Position numbers and translations under genes: made by a program. Shown here one piece after another: positions 19,573 to 29,648 of a stretch of DNA of 64,000 bases. The notes below the pieces were generated by a model, which saw only the letters and a list, made by a program, of their open reading frames with translations, was not told the origin of the DNA and did not search any database. Numbering within the stretch: position 1 is the stretch's first letter; each line of letters opens with the position of its first letter. Origin of the DNA: an uncultured Gammaproteobacteria bacterium (GTDB taxonomy: Bacteria > Pseudomonadota > Gammaproteobacteria > UBA6429 > Thiohalophilaceae); assembly GCA_913064945.1 (NCBI GenBank), contig CAJYAN010000005.1, forward strand, positions 62,001-126,000, in the 5' to 3' direction.

Positions 19573-19953
19573 ATGAGCAGACAAATTATAAAAACCGACA
19601 AGGCACCGCAGGCCATTGGTACTTACTCGCAGGCGGTGAAGTGTGGCAAGACCGTGTATCTGTCCGGGCAAATCCCGTTAGTGCCTGAGACCATGGAATT
19701 GATCGAAGGCGATATGGCCACGCAAATACGCCGTGTGCTGGATAATTTAAACGCCGTGGCAGAGGCAGCCGGTGGCCGCCTGACGGATATTGCCAAGCTC
19801 AACGTCTTTCTTACCGATTTGACGCACTTTCCCACCGTTAACACGGTCATGGCCGAGTACTTTGCCGAGCCCTATCCCGCTCGTGCCGCCATTGGTGTCG
19901 CGGCCTTACCGAAGGGCGCGCAGGTGGAGATGGATGCGGTGATGGAGCTTTAA
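19573..19953 (+). CDS. ridA: RidA enamine/imine deaminase
   Basis: Hydrolyses reactive 2-aminoacrylate and related enamines. The 126 residues include [16 protein letters not shown] at the start, [11 protein letters not shown], and the conserved [21 protein letters not shown] block with the substrate-binding Arg. AAGAGG lies before the ATG. Just downstream of spoT, a common position. Confidence 0.95.
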   Translation: MSRQIIKTDKAPQAIGTYSQAVKCGKTVYLSGQIPLVPETMELIEGDMATQIRRVLDNLNAVAEAAGGRLTDIAKLNVFLTDLTHFPTVNTVMAEYFAEPYPARAAIGVAALPKGAQVEMDAVMEL

Positions 19954-20004
19954 ATACCATTTCGGTATTTATCCTGGATTTACTAAATACACAGTTATTA
20001 CGCG

Positions 20005-20075
20005 GTAGGAGCGGTGCCCTCGCCGCGAAAACCCGGTCTAACAGAACACCATCGCGGCGAGGGCGCCGCTCCTAC
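20005..20075. repeat. REP-type hairpin (GTAGGAGCGG family)
   Basis: Arms of 24 bases, GTAGGAGCGG...CGCCGCGA and TCGCGGCG...CCGCTCCTAC, pair with one mismatch around a loop of about 23 bases. The same family occurs in the duplicated region upstream of rdgB. It sits between ridA and recG. Confidence 0.9.
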
Positions 20076-20120
20076 ATGAACATCATTTATTGGAACGGTT
20101 GATTTGCTTGCAAAAAACAT

Positions 20121-22226
20121 ATGATGACGAATGCGACAGTCAACGTGGTTAAAGCGATAACCCCCGTCACCCGACTCAGCGGCATCGGACCAAAACTACA
20201 GGAACGTCTCGAGCACCTCGGCATCACCTGTGTCGAGGATCTCTTATTCCATTTACCCCTACGCTATGAAGACCGAACCCGGCTGGCAGCCATTGGTGGC
20301 CTGCGAGCCGGTGAACAGGTCGTTATCGAAGGCGAGATCCAGTTAAGCGAGATCAAGTTTGGTAAGCGGCGTATGTTGTTATGTCGTTTGAGTGACGGCA
20401 CCGGCTCGATCCAGCTACGCTTTTTTCATTTCAGCAAGGCGCAGCAGGAAGGGCTGGCGCGTGGTACGCGTATTCGTTGTTATGGCGAGGTACGCCGTGG
20501 ACCGAGCATGCTGGAAATGGTACACCCCGAATATCAACAGATCACCGCCGGTCAGGTGTTAGCCACTGAAGCGAATCTCACGCCGGTCTATCCCACGGCC
20601 GAGGGCCTGCATCAGATTCGCCTGCGTAAACTGGCGGCGCAGGCGATCCAGTTATTACAAAACAACCAGCTCGCCTTGGATGACTATTTGCCGGACAGCG
20701 TTATTGCCGAACTCAATTTACCGACGCTGAAAGCGGCGCTGCTGTATGTGCATCAGCCACCAACCGATGCGGCGCTACAGCAGTTGGCCGATAAGGAACA
20801 TCCGAGCCAGCAGCGTCTGGCGATTGATGAGTTACTGGCGCATACATTAAGCCTGCGTCGCTTGCGTCAGCTCTCGCGCCTGCAACAGGCGATTGTGTTG
20901 AATGATGGCGAGGCGCTGGCAAACCAATTCCTGCGGCAATTACCGTTTGACTTAACGAAGGCACAGCAACGGGTCGTCAAAGAGATCGAGCACGACCTGC
21001 AACAATCCTATCCTATGCAACGCCTGGTGCAGGGTGATGTGGGTTCCGGTAAGACAGTCGTCGCGGCGCTGGCATTATTAAAAGCAGTGGCCAATGGCAG
21101 ACAGGCGGCCATGATGGCGCCGACGGAGATCCTCGCCGAACAACACCGTGACAACCTGCAGAACTGGTTCGAAGCTCTCGGTGTGAACGTTGTGTGGTTG
21201 TCCGGCAAACAGACCGCCAAACAAAAACGTGAGGCCGCCGAAAAAATATTCTCGGGTGAGGCCGACGTGGTCATTGGCACGCACGCCCTGTTTCAGGAGG
21301 CAGTTAACTTTAAAAACCTGGCAGTGGTGGTGATCGATGAACAACATCGCTTTGGAGTCCATCAACGCTTTGCCTTGCGTGATAAAGGTGTCGTCGGTGA
21401 GCAGGCACCACATCAACTGATCATGACCGCGACGCCGATACCACGCACGCTGACCATGACCGCTTATGCTGATCTTGATTGCTCAGTCATCGATGAACTG
21501 CCACCGGGCCGACAGGCAATTGACACCGTAGTCGTCCCCGATGCCAGGCGGGATGATATCGTGCTGCGGGTACATAAGGCCTGTCAGGACGGGCGGCAGG
21601 TGTACTGGGTTTGTACGTTGATTGAAGAGTCGGACCTGTTACAGGCACAGGCCGCCGAAGATACCGCCACGCAACTGGCCACCGCCTTGCCGGATGTCCG
21701 TATCGGTCTGGTACACGGTCGCCTAAAGCCGGAACAAAAAGCCAAGGTCATGCAGGCCTTTAAAGAGGCCAAACTGGATCTGTTAGTCGCCACGACCGTG
21801 ATCGAAGTCGGCGTCGACGTACCCAATGCCAGCTTGATGATCATTGACAATGCCGAACGTCTGGGTCTGTCACAACTGCATCAACTTCGCGGTCGTGTCG
21901 GTCGCGGTAGTCAGGCCAGCGCCTGTGTACTGATGTATCACGGCAGCCTGTCGGAAAATGCCCGTGAACGACTGGCCGTCATGCGTGAGAGTAATGATGG
22001 TTTTGTTATTGCGCGCAAGGACCTGGAAATTAGAGGCCCGGGTGAAGTCCTTGGTACACGCCAGACCGGAATGTTGCAAATGCGGATAGCGGATTTACAG
22101 CGGGACCAGGAACTAATGCCACAGGTGCAGGAAGTCGCGGATTTATTATTAGAGGAGTATCCCGAACGGGTCGAACCGTTGATCCATCGGTGGTTAGCGG
22201 GCAAGGTGAAGTATGGAGATGTGTAG
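20121..22226 (+). CDS. recG: ATP-dependent DNA helicase RecG
   Basis: Branch-migrating helicase that remodels stalled forks and recombination intermediates. The 701-residue protein has an N-terminal wedge (OB) domain, then Walker A GDVGSGKTVVAAL near residue 300, the DEQH box (VIDEQHRFGVHQRF), TATPIPRTL, and late helicase motifs with GLSQLHQLRGRVGRG. Normal length. The double ATG start lacks a strong ribosome site. Its stop is followed at once by a REP-like cluster. Confidence 0.96.
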   Translation: MMTNATVNVVKAITPVTRLSGIGPKLQERLEHLGITCVEDLLFHLPLRYEDRTRLAAIGGLRAGEQVVIEGEIQLSEIKFGKRRMLLCRLSDGTGSIQLRFFHFSKAQQEGLARGTRIRCYGEVRRGPSMLEMVHPEYQQITAGQVLATEANLTPVYPTAEGLHQIRLRKLAAQAIQLLQNNQLALDDYLPDSVIAELNLPTLKAALLYVHQPPTDAALQQLADKEHPSQQRLAIDELLAHTLSLRRLRQLSRLQQAIVLNDGEALANQFLRQLPFDLTKAQQRVVKEIEHDLQQSYPMQRLVQGDVGSGKTVVAALALLKAVANGRQAAMMAPTEILAEQHRDNLQNWFEALGVNVVWLSGKQTAKQKREAAEKIFSGEADVVIGTHALFQEAVNFKNLAVVVIDEQHRFGVHQRFALRDKGVVGEQAPHQLIMTATPIPRTLTMTAYADLDCSVIDELPPGRQAIDTVVVPDARRDDIVLRVHKACQDGRQVYWVCTLIEESDLLQAQAAEDTATQLATALPDVRIGLVHGRLKPEQKAKVMQAFKEAKLDLLVATTVIEVGVDVPNASLMIIDNAERLGLSQLHQLRGRVGRGSQASACVLMYHGSLSENARERLAVMRESNDGFVIARKDLEIRGPGEVLGTRQTGMLQMRIADLQRDQELMPQVQEVADLLLEEYPERVEPLIHRWLAGKVKYGDV

Positions 22227-22408
22227 AGTTAAAGGGGTCGTAGTGCTTAGTTAAAGGGGTCGTAGTGCTTTGTTTTTAACCAAAGCAATAGTTAGCTATT
22301 ATAAAATTACTACGTTTTTTTTGAGTTAGCAATCATTAAAGGGGTCGTAGTAATTTATTTTAGACAAACTAACAGCTGGCTACTATAGAATTTCTATGAT
22401 CCCTTTAG
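22227..22408. repeat. REP-like cluster with AAAGGGGTCGTAGT core
   Basis: Two exact 22-base direct copies stand at 22227-22248 and 22249-22270, sharing TTAAAGGGGTCGTAGTGCTT. A third copy is at 22335-22356. An inverted, diverged copy (CTATGATCCCTTTAG) ends near 22408, and ACTACG near 22310 pairs with the second copy. The arrangement resembles REP palindromes mobilised by REP-associated tyrosine transposases, but no transposase gene is in the window. Confidence 0.75.
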
Positions 22409-22445
22409 TTTCAATTAGTACGTTAGCTGTTAAAGAGGATCACTT

Positions 22446-22799
22446 GTGGATTACTTAGAGAGTGTTACGCCACACATTCCTTCTAAGGCTATGAAGGAGA
22501 GTATTAGTTTTATGGTTGAGGCTTTTGGATTTGAGTTGATAAACCATAGTGAGTTCTATAGTGAATTGGCTTCAGGTAATCAGATACAAGGTATAGTAAA
22601 GGCTCAGGCAGAGCCGAATGAACAGAGTATCTATCTGCGTGTAAAGGATGTTGATGTCTTGTGGTCAAAGATCAAAAGCAAGTTAGAGAAGACGAAACCT
22701 AAAGCACCATTTAACCAGGAGTACGGCATGCGAGAAATTCATGTTGTAATTCCAGGAACTAATACTTTACTATTTATTGGCTCACCAATAAATACATGA
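22446..22799 (+). CDS. VOC-family (glyoxalase/bleomycin-resistance-like) protein
   Basis: Small 117-residue protein with a GTG start. KAMKESISFMVEAFGFELI and IYLRVKDVDVLWSKI, then GMREIHVVIPGTNTLLFIG, follow the paired beta-alpha-beta modules of the VOC fold. Such proteins bind metals or small molecules; the ligand cannot be read here. Base use is visibly more AT-rich than in recG, and it starts a run of small accessory genes. Confidence 0.7.
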   Translation: MDYLESVTPHIPSKAMKESISFMVEAFGFELINHSEFYSELASGNQIQGIVKAQAEPNEQSIYLRVKDVDVLWSKIKSKLEKTKPKAPFNQEYGMREIHVVIPGTNTLLFIGSPINT

Positions 22800-22859
22800 T
22801 TTTATAATGCTTTATGACAAAACCTGCTAACAAGCAAATAACCACGGATAATTATTTCA

Positions 22860-23306
22860 GTGAAAAATCCGCGCACGAAAATCATTGCTGGTTATGAGAG
22901 TGTAGGCAGTCAACTCATGAGTAGTCTGATCATGAGGTTCATTGTAATAACGTCGGCACAAATCATCGCTACGGGTATTGTCATCTTCGCTGCATGGGCA
23001 TATTGGCAGTTGTATGCCAAAGAATCATGGCCCATCTTGCTGCCTTCGCTTATGTTAGCGTTTGTTGTCGAAGCCGGTATGATATTCGCAGTATTCCGGA
23101 GGCAACGGGGAAAGACATCCCTTCTTCGGCTTGCGTCCACGATTACGCTGAGCTGGATTGGGGGGCTAGTTTCGTTTTTGCTGATGGATCCCTTTGCAAA
23201 ATCGCTCTATTATCAGACACCAAGAATCGCATGGATAATGGCCGTGGTTATTCTTTTTTTGCTTGTGCAGCGGTTATTAGCTCAGTCTGGTAGAGGTCAA
23301 TCATGA
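22860..23306 (+). CDS. Small integral membrane protein, unknown
   Basis: A 148-residue protein not recognised. Four hydrophobic segments are visible (about residues 24-46, 57-75, 88-106 and 117-137), separated by short basic loops (RRQRGK). A GTG start is used; an ATG 20 codons on, just before the first segment, is also possible. It belongs to the same AT-rich block as its neighbours. Confidence 0.55.
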   Translation: MKNPRTKIIAGYESVGSQLMSSLIMRFIVITSAQIIATGIVIFAAWAYWQLYAKESWPILLPSLMLAFVVEAGMIFAVFRRQRGKTSLLRLASTITLSWIGGLVSFLLMDPFAKSLYYQTPRIAWIMAVVILFLLVQRLLAQSGRGQS

Positions 23307-23382
23307 CCCCGAACAAGTTGCCTCAGGTGATGCGGAAAAGAAGCGCGACAGTGTTTGTTGGTATGCGTACAAAGGACGAGAA

Positions 23383-23877
23383 GTGCAAGTAGGTACATTG
23401 ATATTGTTCTCGGGAAAGATGGGGGCAGGAAAATCAACTAAAGCGAAGCAGATTTCTCAGCAACGAAATGCCGTCTTGATCTCTGAGGATGAGTGGTTAT
23501 CGAGGCTTTACCCCGATCAAATTACGTCATTTGAAGGTTACCTTCACTATGCTGCGCGTTTAAAGCCGCTGGTCAAATCACATGTTTTGGGTACTTTAAA
23601 AACAGGTACAAGTGTGGTGATGGATTTTCCTGCAAACACAGTAAAACAGCGAGCGTGGTTTAGAGAATTAATTGCCGAAGCCAATGCGCCAAACGAGCTT
23701 ATCTATCTAAATGTAAGTAATGATGTATGCTTGAAACAAATAAAGAAAAGACGTTTGGAACAGCCAGAAAGGGCAATTTTTGATACAGAGTCAATGTTCA
23801 TAGAAGTCACAAGGTGTTTTCAGGAACCAGAACACGGTGAAGGGTTTAATCTACAGGTGATGGAACAAAACGCATAA
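23383..23877 (+). CDS. P-loop kinase-like ATPase (AAA_33 type)
   Basis: A 164-residue protein with Walker A SGKMGAGKST at residues 9-18, then ISEDEWLSRLYP. This DxW-type element follows the P-loop in the AAA_33 family of predicted nucleotide or sugar kinases and antibiotic phosphotransferases. VVMDFPANT is the second-strand acidic motif, and RRLEQPERA looks like a lid with Arg residues. GTG start. The substrate is unknown. Confidence 0.7.
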   Translation: MQVGTLILFSGKMGAGKSTKAKQISQQRNAVLISEDEWLSRLYPDQITSFEGYLHYAARLKPLVKSHVLGTLKTGTSVVMDFPANTVKQRAWFRELIAEANAPNELIYLNVSNDVCLKQIKKRRLEQPERAIFDTESMFIEVTRCFQEPEHGEGFNLQVMEQNA

Positions 23878-23918
23878 CAATTTATTAAATTAGTAAGATA
23901 TTTAAAAAGGAAAATATC

Positions 23919-24605
23919 ATGAGAATTATTAGTCTGGTGATAAGCAGCCTGGTAATCTTTTCTCTTGGCTCTTCGTTCTCTGCTGCTAGTGAGACCGGTA
24001 TTGAAGTAAAGGGTACAGCGAAGGAAAGTGTTGTGCCGGATATGGCGACGTTATCATTTTCTATTAATGGCAGGGGCAAGGAGCTGGCGACCCTGAAGAA
24101 AGATATCGATATCAAAACGGCGGATACCATCACGTTAAGCAAAACGCTGGGGGTGAAAACAAAAAATATTACCGCCTCAAAGATCTCAATTAACCCACAA
24201 TATAATTATCAAACAAGATCATTTATCGGTTATGAAGTCTCTCGCCGTATCACTGTTGTGCTGACTAATCTTGATAAATACACCGTGCTGGTGAATGGTG
24301 CGATCAAGGCCGGTATTACCACACTCAATAATATTTCCTTTGATACAAAAAATCGTGAGAGTCTGGAAAGAAAGGCGCTCGGGCTGGCGATCAAGGCCGC
24401 CCGACAAAAGGCGGAAGTGCTCGCCACCAGTTCAAATGTCAGCCTTGGTAAAGTGCTGTTTGTAAAAGAAGAAGGCGGTCCAATCCGACTAGAAGCTTAT
24501 ACCTTCCGGCAAACTGCTAACAGTGCCGGCTTGGTGAAAGGTGCATTCGAACCGGGTGAAATCTCGGTAACGTCAACGGTGTTGGTGCGATACTCGATAA
24601 AGTAA
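23919..24605 (+). CDS. Periplasmic SIMPL-domain (DUF541) protein
   Basis: A 228-residue exported protein. A signal peptide ends SFSAAS; the mature part opens ETGIEVKGTAKESVVPDMA, typical of SIMPL/DUF541, and continues with the internal repeat region and the FEPGEISVTSTVLVRYSI end. Family members include BP26-like and stress-related periplasmic proteins; no enzymatic role is established. AAAAAGGA precedes the ATG. Confidence 0.85.
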   Translation: MRIISLVISSLVIFSLGSSFSAASETGIEVKGTAKESVVPDMATLSFSINGRGKELATLKKDIDIKTADTITLSKTLGVKTKNITASKISINPQYNYQTRSFIGYEVSRRITVVLTNLDKYTVLVNGAIKAGITTLNNISFDTKNRESLERKALGLAIKAARQKAEVLATSSNVSLGKVLFVKEEGGPIRLEAYTFRQTANSAGLVKGAFEPGEISVTSTVLVRYSIK

Positions 24606-24708
24606 AAGGCGCTGGGATTTGAAATACAATCACCTGACTGATGCCTGTTTGCCTGCCGCATCCAGGTTGGCCAGTATGGCGCTAAAGAATGTATACAGGA
24701 ATAATTTC

Positions 24709-25026
24709 ATGAAGTTTTCACAATTAAACGTCGGCGATCATTTCCGGCTGGATGACGAAATTTATATTAAGTGCACACCGCTAATCGCCAATCACGCGAC
24801 AAGTGGAAAACCAAAAATGGTGGCGCGTTATTTAGACGTCGCGCGTGTCAGTCAGAGTGGTCCACGGGAGAGCGCTGGGTTAAGTACGCCGATAGAAGCC
24901 CTGGATTTTTTTGTTTGCGCATTGGGGCTTGCCATCGAAGGTTCACCATTGTCAGCGACGGCTAAGGCCCTGGTGGCAGTGGAAGTAAACAAGGCGCAGG
25001 CAGAGACCTTGAGCCGTTTGGTGTAA
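24709..25026 (+). CDS. Hypothetical small protein
   Basis: A 105-residue soluble protein of unknown role. It opens KFSQLNVGDHFRLDDEIYIK, a pattern met in small conserved bacterial proteins, and ends in a helix with VNKAQAETLSRLV. The start at 24709 is chosen because AGGA lies nine bases before it; an in-frame ATG 30 codons upstream has no such site. Confidence 0.6.
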   Translation: MKFSQLNVGDHFRLDDEIYIKCTPLIANHATSGKPKMVARYLDVARVSQSGPRESAGLSTPIEALDFFVCALGLAIEGSPLSATAKALVAVEVNKAQAETLSRLV

Positions 25027-25243
25027 TTGAATTCGCCTGGACATGTTGTTGATGCGCTGACCTCGGTTATTGATGGCGCGGCTAAGGAGGGTGGATGCTT
25101 GAAGCCATGTCAGGTTTAAAAAAAGCATTATCCGGAAGTGGGTCCCTCGCGCTTTTTTGCACTCGTTACCATCACGGACTTAATATCCCTGCCAGCGTTA
25201 AAATGTTAGAATTTTCCCTGTCAAACAACCGCAGGACCCGTCC

Positions 25244-25804
25244 TTGAGCAGTCTCATCCATGACCCGCAATGGTATACTCACGCCCACCGCTTTTTGCAT
25301 CACATCCCCCGGGAGGTGCAGGACTGGTTGTTCGATGAGGGTTCGCTGACGGCGCGTATTATCGCCGCCTGCAATGGTCCATTTCGGGTCGAGATTGTTT
25401 CTCAGGGCTGGCAGCGGCCTTTTGCCAATGAGGCGAAGCGCCTGGGAATGACACAGCCGCAGCGCGCCTGGGTGCGACAAGTGCACCTGTACTGTGGTGA
25501 TACGCCGTGGGTCTTTGCCCGCACGGTCGTTCCCCGCAAGACCCTGACCGGGGCACAGCGTCAGCTGGTCGGTCTGGGCAGTAAATCGTTGGGGACGGTA
25601 CTCTTTTCCGACCCGGGCATGACGCGCGATAGTATGGAGGTGGCCCGCCTGTGTGCGCCGCATTACTTTTATCGCAATGCCACACAGGGACTGACGCATC
25701 TGCCAACATCAGTCTGGGGACGTCGCTCGGTGTTTTATCTCAAGCACAAACCTTTGCTGGTGAATGAAATCTTTTTACCGGCAATGAAATACAATACCGT
25801 GTAA
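25244..25804 (+). CDS. ubiC: Chorismate pyruvate-lyase
   Basis: First step of ubiquinone synthesis: chorismate to 4-hydroxybenzoate plus pyruvate. The 186 residues carry [19 protein letters not shown] and the [11 protein letters not shown] segment, which belong to the ligand-binding core. A TTG start is used, supported by AGGA seven bases upstream. It directly precedes ubiA, the next enzyme. Confidence 0.9.
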   Translation: MSSLIHDPQWYTHAHRFLHHIPREVQDWLFDEGSLTARIIAACNGPFRVEIVSQGWQRPFANEAKRLGMTQPQRAWVRQVHLYCGDTPWVFARTVVPRKTLTGAQRQLVGLGSKSLGTVLFSDPGMTRDSMEVARLCAPHYFYRNATQGLTHLPTSVWGRRSVFYLKHKPLLVNEIFLPAMKYNTV

Positions 25805-25829
25805 TGCGTCAACCTTGTTGAGTTCAGCC

Positions 25830-26693
25830 ATGTCAGAGTTTTTTACAGATCGCCTCTACCAATATTTTGTACTGACCCGTTTGAATCGACCCATCGGGGT
25901 CATGCTATTGCTCTGGCCGATGTTGTGGGCATTGTGGATTGCGAGCAAGGGCAGGCCGGATGGCTGGGTGCTGTTTGTCTTTCTTGCCGGTGTCGTGTTG
26001 ATGCGTTCAGCGGGCTGTGTGATCAATGACTATGCAGACCGCGACTTCGACCCGCATGTGGCGCGTACCCGCACACGCCCTATCGTCGCGGGTAAGGTCT
26101 GCCCGCGTGAGGCGCTCGTGTTATTCGCGGTGTTGTGTCTGGTGGCATTTGGACTCGTACTGACGCTGAATACACTGACGATCATCATGTCCTTTGTTGG
26201 TGTCGTACTGGCGACAATTTATCCTTTTATGAAACGTTACACCCATCTGCCGCAGGTGGTATTGGGAATGGCCTTTGGCTGGGCCGTGCCGATGGCGTTT
26301 GCCGCCCAGACGGGTGAGATTCCGAAGGCGGGGTGGTTGCTGTATGTGATCGCTATCCTATGGTCAGTGGTCTACGATACCATGTATGCCATGGCGGACC
26401 GGGAGGATGACCTAAAGGTTGGGGTGAAGTCGACCGCTATCCTGTTTGGTGATGCCGACAAGGCCATGATTGGTCTGCTGCAATTATTAATGTTTGCGGG
26501 TTTGTGGTTACTGGGACAGGACCTGCAGTTAAGTATCCTATATAAGCTCGCCTTGGTGGCGGCGTCCGGCTTTGCACTTTATCAGCAATGGATGATTCGA
26601 TTTCGTGAACCACGCCAGTGTTTACGGGCCTTTTTAAATAATAATTGGCTCGGCATGGTCATCTTTATTGGTCTGTTATTGGAATATCTATAA
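25830..26693 (+). CDS. ubiA: 4-hydroxybenzoate polyprenyltransferase
   Basis: Membrane enzyme attaching the polyprenyl tail to 4-hydroxybenzoate. At 287 residues it is near the E. coli length. The two Asp-rich prenyl-pyrophosphate sites are NDYADRDFD near residue 67 and the [13 protein letters not shown] segment near residue 187. Some nine hydrophobic helices are visible. The ATG at 25830 is preferred to a TTG five codons earlier. Confidence 0.95.
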   Translation: MSEFFTDRLYQYFVLTRLNRPIGVMLLLWPMLWALWIASKGRPDGWVLFVFLAGVVLMRSAGCVINDYADRDFDPHVARTRTRPIVAGKVCPREALVLFAVLCLVAFGLVLTLNTLTIIMSFVGVVLATIYPFMKRYTHLPQVVLGMAFGWAVPMAFAAQTGEIPKAGWLLYVIAILWSVVYDTMYAMADREDDLKVGVKSTAILFGDADKAMIGLLQLLMFAGLWLLGQDLQLSILYKLALVAASGFALYQQWMIRFREPRQCLRAFLNNNWLGMVIFIGLLLEYL

Positions 26694-26782
26694 TTTATAC
26701 TGTTATTGATGAATTTTTGTGCAAGTAATGTCGATTTATACTAAAATGTAAACTGTCTTTGGATAAAAAACGCCTCTCGATT

Positions 26783-27412
26783 ATGCGACTATTACTTGCC
26801 ACTATTCTGACTATGACCAGTCTTTCAGCCTTTGCTGAAGGGACGTACGTTGGTCATCTGAATAATGAGTCGCAACCGCGTTTTCAGCTTCGCTTTGAAT
26901 CGTCACAGTTGCTCCAGACCAGAAATGGACTCATTGGTCATGATACGAGTTCAATCTCAGCGGAGTCCTCCCGAGGGACATCGTATTTTGTCGGCAAGCT
27001 AAAGCGCTATGACGCGACCTGGCTGTATCCCGTCTCACAGTCCATCGGCGTGAATGTTGACCTGGGGATGAACCTGCACTATTTCGATGGACAGGTTGTC
27101 GTGGAGTCCAGTCAGGGCTGGGTTATGCATAGCTATCGTTCGACCATCCCGATGTTTTATGCCAGCGCCCTGTTTGATTTGCCTTTCAAGGGGCTGTCGG
27201 CACGCCTCGATGGTGGCAGCCAGATGAATGTTCAATGGGATAAGCTCTTCACCAGTTTTGATTACAAGGCCGCCCTGCGTTACGACTGGGACAATGGCGT
27301 TGGGCTTGAAGGCGGTTGGCAGCAGCGCCAATGGCAGCTGGATAACCTCGGCAGTGGTGATAACCAGATCCAGTCCAAGGGCCTTTATCTGGACCTGAAA
27401 TACCAGTTTTAA
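26783..27412 (+). CDS. Outer membrane beta-barrel protein (TIGR04219-like)
   Basis: Signal peptide MRLLLATILTMTSLSAFA followed by a mature protein of alternating strands that ends LYLDLKYQF, a terminal Phe typical of outer-membrane barrels. FYASALFDLPFKGLSARLDG and GVGLEGGWQQRQW resemble the TIGR04219 family. About 209 residues. An upstream in-frame TTG at 26759 would add eight basic residues; the ATG is preferred because it gives a clean signal peptide. Confidence 0.65.
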   Translation: MRLLLATILTMTSLSAFAEGTYVGHLNNESQPRFQLRFESSQLLQTRNGLIGHDTSSISAESSRGTSYFVGKLKRYDATWLYPVSQSIGVNVDLGMNLHYFDGQVVVESSQGWVMHSYRSTIPMFYASALFDLPFKGLSARLDGGSQMNVQWDKLFTSFDYKAALRYDWDNGVGLEGGWQQRQWQLDNLGSGDNQIQSKGLYLDLKYQF

Positions 27413-27417
27413 TCCCG

Positions 27418-28128
27418 CTACTTCGCGTTTGCCGGTAAGGCGCGCGCCAGACTCCAGCAATCCACCCGCTCCACTCCAGCCTTGCGTAAACAGCGTGACA
27501 GCGCCGTGATCGTCTGACCGGTGGTAATCACATCATCGACAATAACGACATGACGGTAGTCGAGTGGCTCGCGAGCATGAAAGGCATGACGCAAATTGGC
27601 GTGCCGTTGTCGTTTACTGAGCCCGGTCTGGGAAGGGGTATCGACACGGCGCTCAACGGCATTGATGAGCAGCGGGATGTCCAGTTGTCTGGCGAGTGGC
27701 CGGGCCAGTTCGATGGACTGGTTGAAACCACGTTGCTGGAGGCGCTTTTTGTGCAGGGGAACCGGTAAAATGGCGGCAGGGGTGTCGTTGATTTTCGGCT
27801 GGAGTTCGTCCCGCAGTAATTCTCCCAGCAGGGCGGCCAGCGCCAGATTGCCGGAGAATTTCATGCGTGTAATGAGTGGCCTGATCGGTTCGGCATAGAC
27901 ATAAGCCGACAGGGTCTCGGTAAATGGCGGCGGAGACTGCTGACACTGGCCACAGTAAGCGTATTGGCTGGCCGCCGCGATGGGCAGGCCACATTGTCGA
28001 CAGACATGATGGAGCTTTGGCAGGTCCTGGTAACAGGCGGCACATAGGGAGATCGTTGTCTTTGCCGGCAGGCCGCAGAGCGCGCAAAAGCGGGTTGAAT
28101 ATAGGCTGTTCCTTAGCCAGTTGTTCAC
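27418..28128 (-). CDS. comF: ComF-family phosphoribosyltransferase-like protein
   Basis: A 236-residue protein. Zinc-ribbon Cys pairs (CALCG, CAAC, CRQCG, CGQC) fill the first 70 residues. The PRT domain has ILPVPLHKKRLQQRGFNQS and the PRPP loop VVIVDDVITTGQT near residue 207. ComF (GntX) supports DNA uptake and use of DNA. The GTG start at 28128 is supported by AAGGA seven bases upstream; a longer frame to 28170 has no such site. Convergent with the outer-membrane gene, six bases apart. Confidence 0.9.
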   Translation of the reverse strand: MNNWLRNSLYSTRFCALCGLPAKTTISLCAACYQDLPKLHHVCRQCGLPIAAASQYAYCGQCQQSPPPFTETLSAYVYAEPIRPLITRMKFSGNLALAALLGELLRDELQPKINDTPAAILPVPLHKKRLQQRGFNQSIELARPLARQLDIPLLINAVERRVDTPSQTGLSKRQRHANLRHAFHAREPLDYRHVVIVDDVITTGQTITALSRCLRKAGVERVDCWSLARALPANAK

Positions 28129-28205
28129 TATAAAATCCTTTTTAGTTGACAGAGAGGCGTGAAAAGCCAATCATTGCCACCCTTATATACTAGTTCAGGT
28201 GAAGC

Positions 28206-28670
28206 ATGATGGAACCGTCGGCCACTCAGTACAGCATCACCGGTAGGAGTGCGCGCAAGTCAGCGAGCCTGTTTAACCTGGGCAATATTCTGGCCATTCT
28301 GCCGGGACTCGTGGCGGTCACCATTGTCGGGACAGAAAGTAGTAATCATAAGGCGATCATTGTCATGTTCATCATGATGATCGTGCCGAATATTCTCTGG
28401 TTTGCTGCCTCTATTGTTATTTATATTATAGCGCGCCACCACCCGAATGAGCGGGTAGGCCACTATACCCAGCAGGCGGCCTATCGTTACTACGCCATTG
28501 TTGGAGTCATTGTGGTCGCAGGCACGTTTTATGGTACCGAGGTGAAGCTGTGGCTGATCACCTGGATTATTACCGCCCTGATCCTGGTGCCGTGGTCTAT
28601 TGCCGATATTCTGCGTATTCGAAAGGAAACCTGGACGGATATGACACTCGACAAAGAGGTACGTGATTAA
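28206..28670 (+). CDS. Membrane protein of unknown function
   Basis: A 154-residue protein with four hydrophobic helices (about residues 22-42, 49-75, 93-108, 111-132), with a basic cytoplasmic tail ([10 protein letters not shown]). Not recognised as a defined transporter. Its stop overlaps the bioB start (TAATG), so it belongs to the biotin operon by position. A link to biotin or its precursors is inference only. Confidence 0.6.
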   Translation: MMEPSATQYSITGRSARKSASLFNLGNILAILPGLVAVTIVGTESSNHKAIIVMFIMMIVPNILWFAASIVIYIIARHHPNERVGHYTQQAAYRYYAIVGVIVVAGTFYGTEVKLWLITWIITALILVPWSIADILRIRKETWTDMTLDKEVRD

Positions 28671-29644
28671 TGTCAACGCAACGTAAAATAATGGCAGCGG
28701 ATGTGCTGCGACATGACTGGCAGCATCATGATATTGCCGCCCTGTTTGATCTACCGTTTAGCGATCTATTGTTTGAGGCACAAGCCCTGCATCGCCAGCA
28801 TTTTGACCCGAATGCCGTCCAGGTCAGTTCACTGTTAAGCATCAAGACGGGCAAATGTCCGGAAGATTGCGCTTACTGTCCGCAAAGCGTACGTCACGAT
28901 TCCGAGTTAGAAGTTGAGGCGTTAATGCCGGTGGCCGATGTTTTAGCCGCGGCAAAGACAGCAAAGGAAAAAGGTGCCATGCGGTTTTGTATGGGCGCGG
29001 CCTGGCGTAGTCCAAAAGACAAAGACCTGGAACCATTGTTTGAAATGATCAAAGGTGTCAAGGCCATGGGCCTGGAGACCTGCGTGACACTTGGCATGTT
29101 GAAAGCACATCAGGCAAAGAATCTGCGTGAAGCCGGTCTGGATTATTACAATCATAATCTCGATACCTCGCCTGAGTATTACGAAGAAATCATCACCACC
29201 CGTACATACGAGGATCGACTCGACACATTGGCGCATGTTCGTGACGCCGGTATGCAGGTCTGTTGTGGCGGTATTGTCGGGATGGGTGAGGGACGCGATG
29301 ACCGTATTGGTCTGTTGCAGCAACTGGCCAATCAGCAACGTCACCCCGAGAGTGTGCCCATCAATTTACTCGTTAGGGTAAAAGGCACACCGCTGCAAGA
29401 TGTCGAGGCGCTGGACCCTATCGAGTTTGTACGCACCATCGCCGTGGCGCGCATCCTGATGCCGCACTCCTATGTGCGCCTGTCGGCCGGTCGTGAAGAT
29501 ATGAGCGATGAGATGCAGGCCCTGTGTTTTCTGGCTGGTGCCAATTCGGTCTTTTATGGTGAGAAACTCCTGACGACTCCCAACGCCAGTACCGATCGTG
29601 ACCAGGCGCTGTTTAACAAACTGGGCATCAACACTTTGCAGTAA
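28670..29644 (+). CDS. bioB: Biotin synthase
   Basis: Radical-SAM enzyme inserting sulfur into dethiobiotin. The 4Fe-4S site CPEDCAYC lies at residues 63-70. [13 protein letters not shown] and the [10 protein letters not shown] segment give the second cluster region, and VRLSAGR is conserved. At 324 residues it is of normal length. It overlaps the previous gene by one base and is followed four bases later by bioF. Confidence 0.97.
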   Translation: MSTQRKIMAADVLRHDWQHHDIAALFDLPFSDLLFEAQALHRQHFDPNAVQVSSLLSIKTGKCPEDCAYCPQSVRHDSELEVEALMPVADVLAAAKTAKEKGAMRFCMGAAWRSPKDKDLEPLFEMIKGVKAMGLETCVTLGMLKAHQAKNLREAGLDYYNHNLDTSPEYYEEIITTRTYEDRLDTLAHVRDAGMQVCCGGIVGMGEGRDDRIGLLQQLANQQRHPESVPINLLVRVKGTPLQDVEALDPIEFVRTIAVARILMPHSYVRLSAGREDMSDEMQALCFLAGANSVFYGEKLLTTPNASTDRDQALFNKLGINTLQ

Positions 29645-29648
29645 GTCC

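Noticed and set aside
22799-23920. Integron cassette array (GCTAACAAG and GCATAACAA near gene ends)
   Set aside because: The gaps are 41-77 bases and lack paired RYYYAAC/GTTRRRY sites or the long attC palindrome; no integrase is present.
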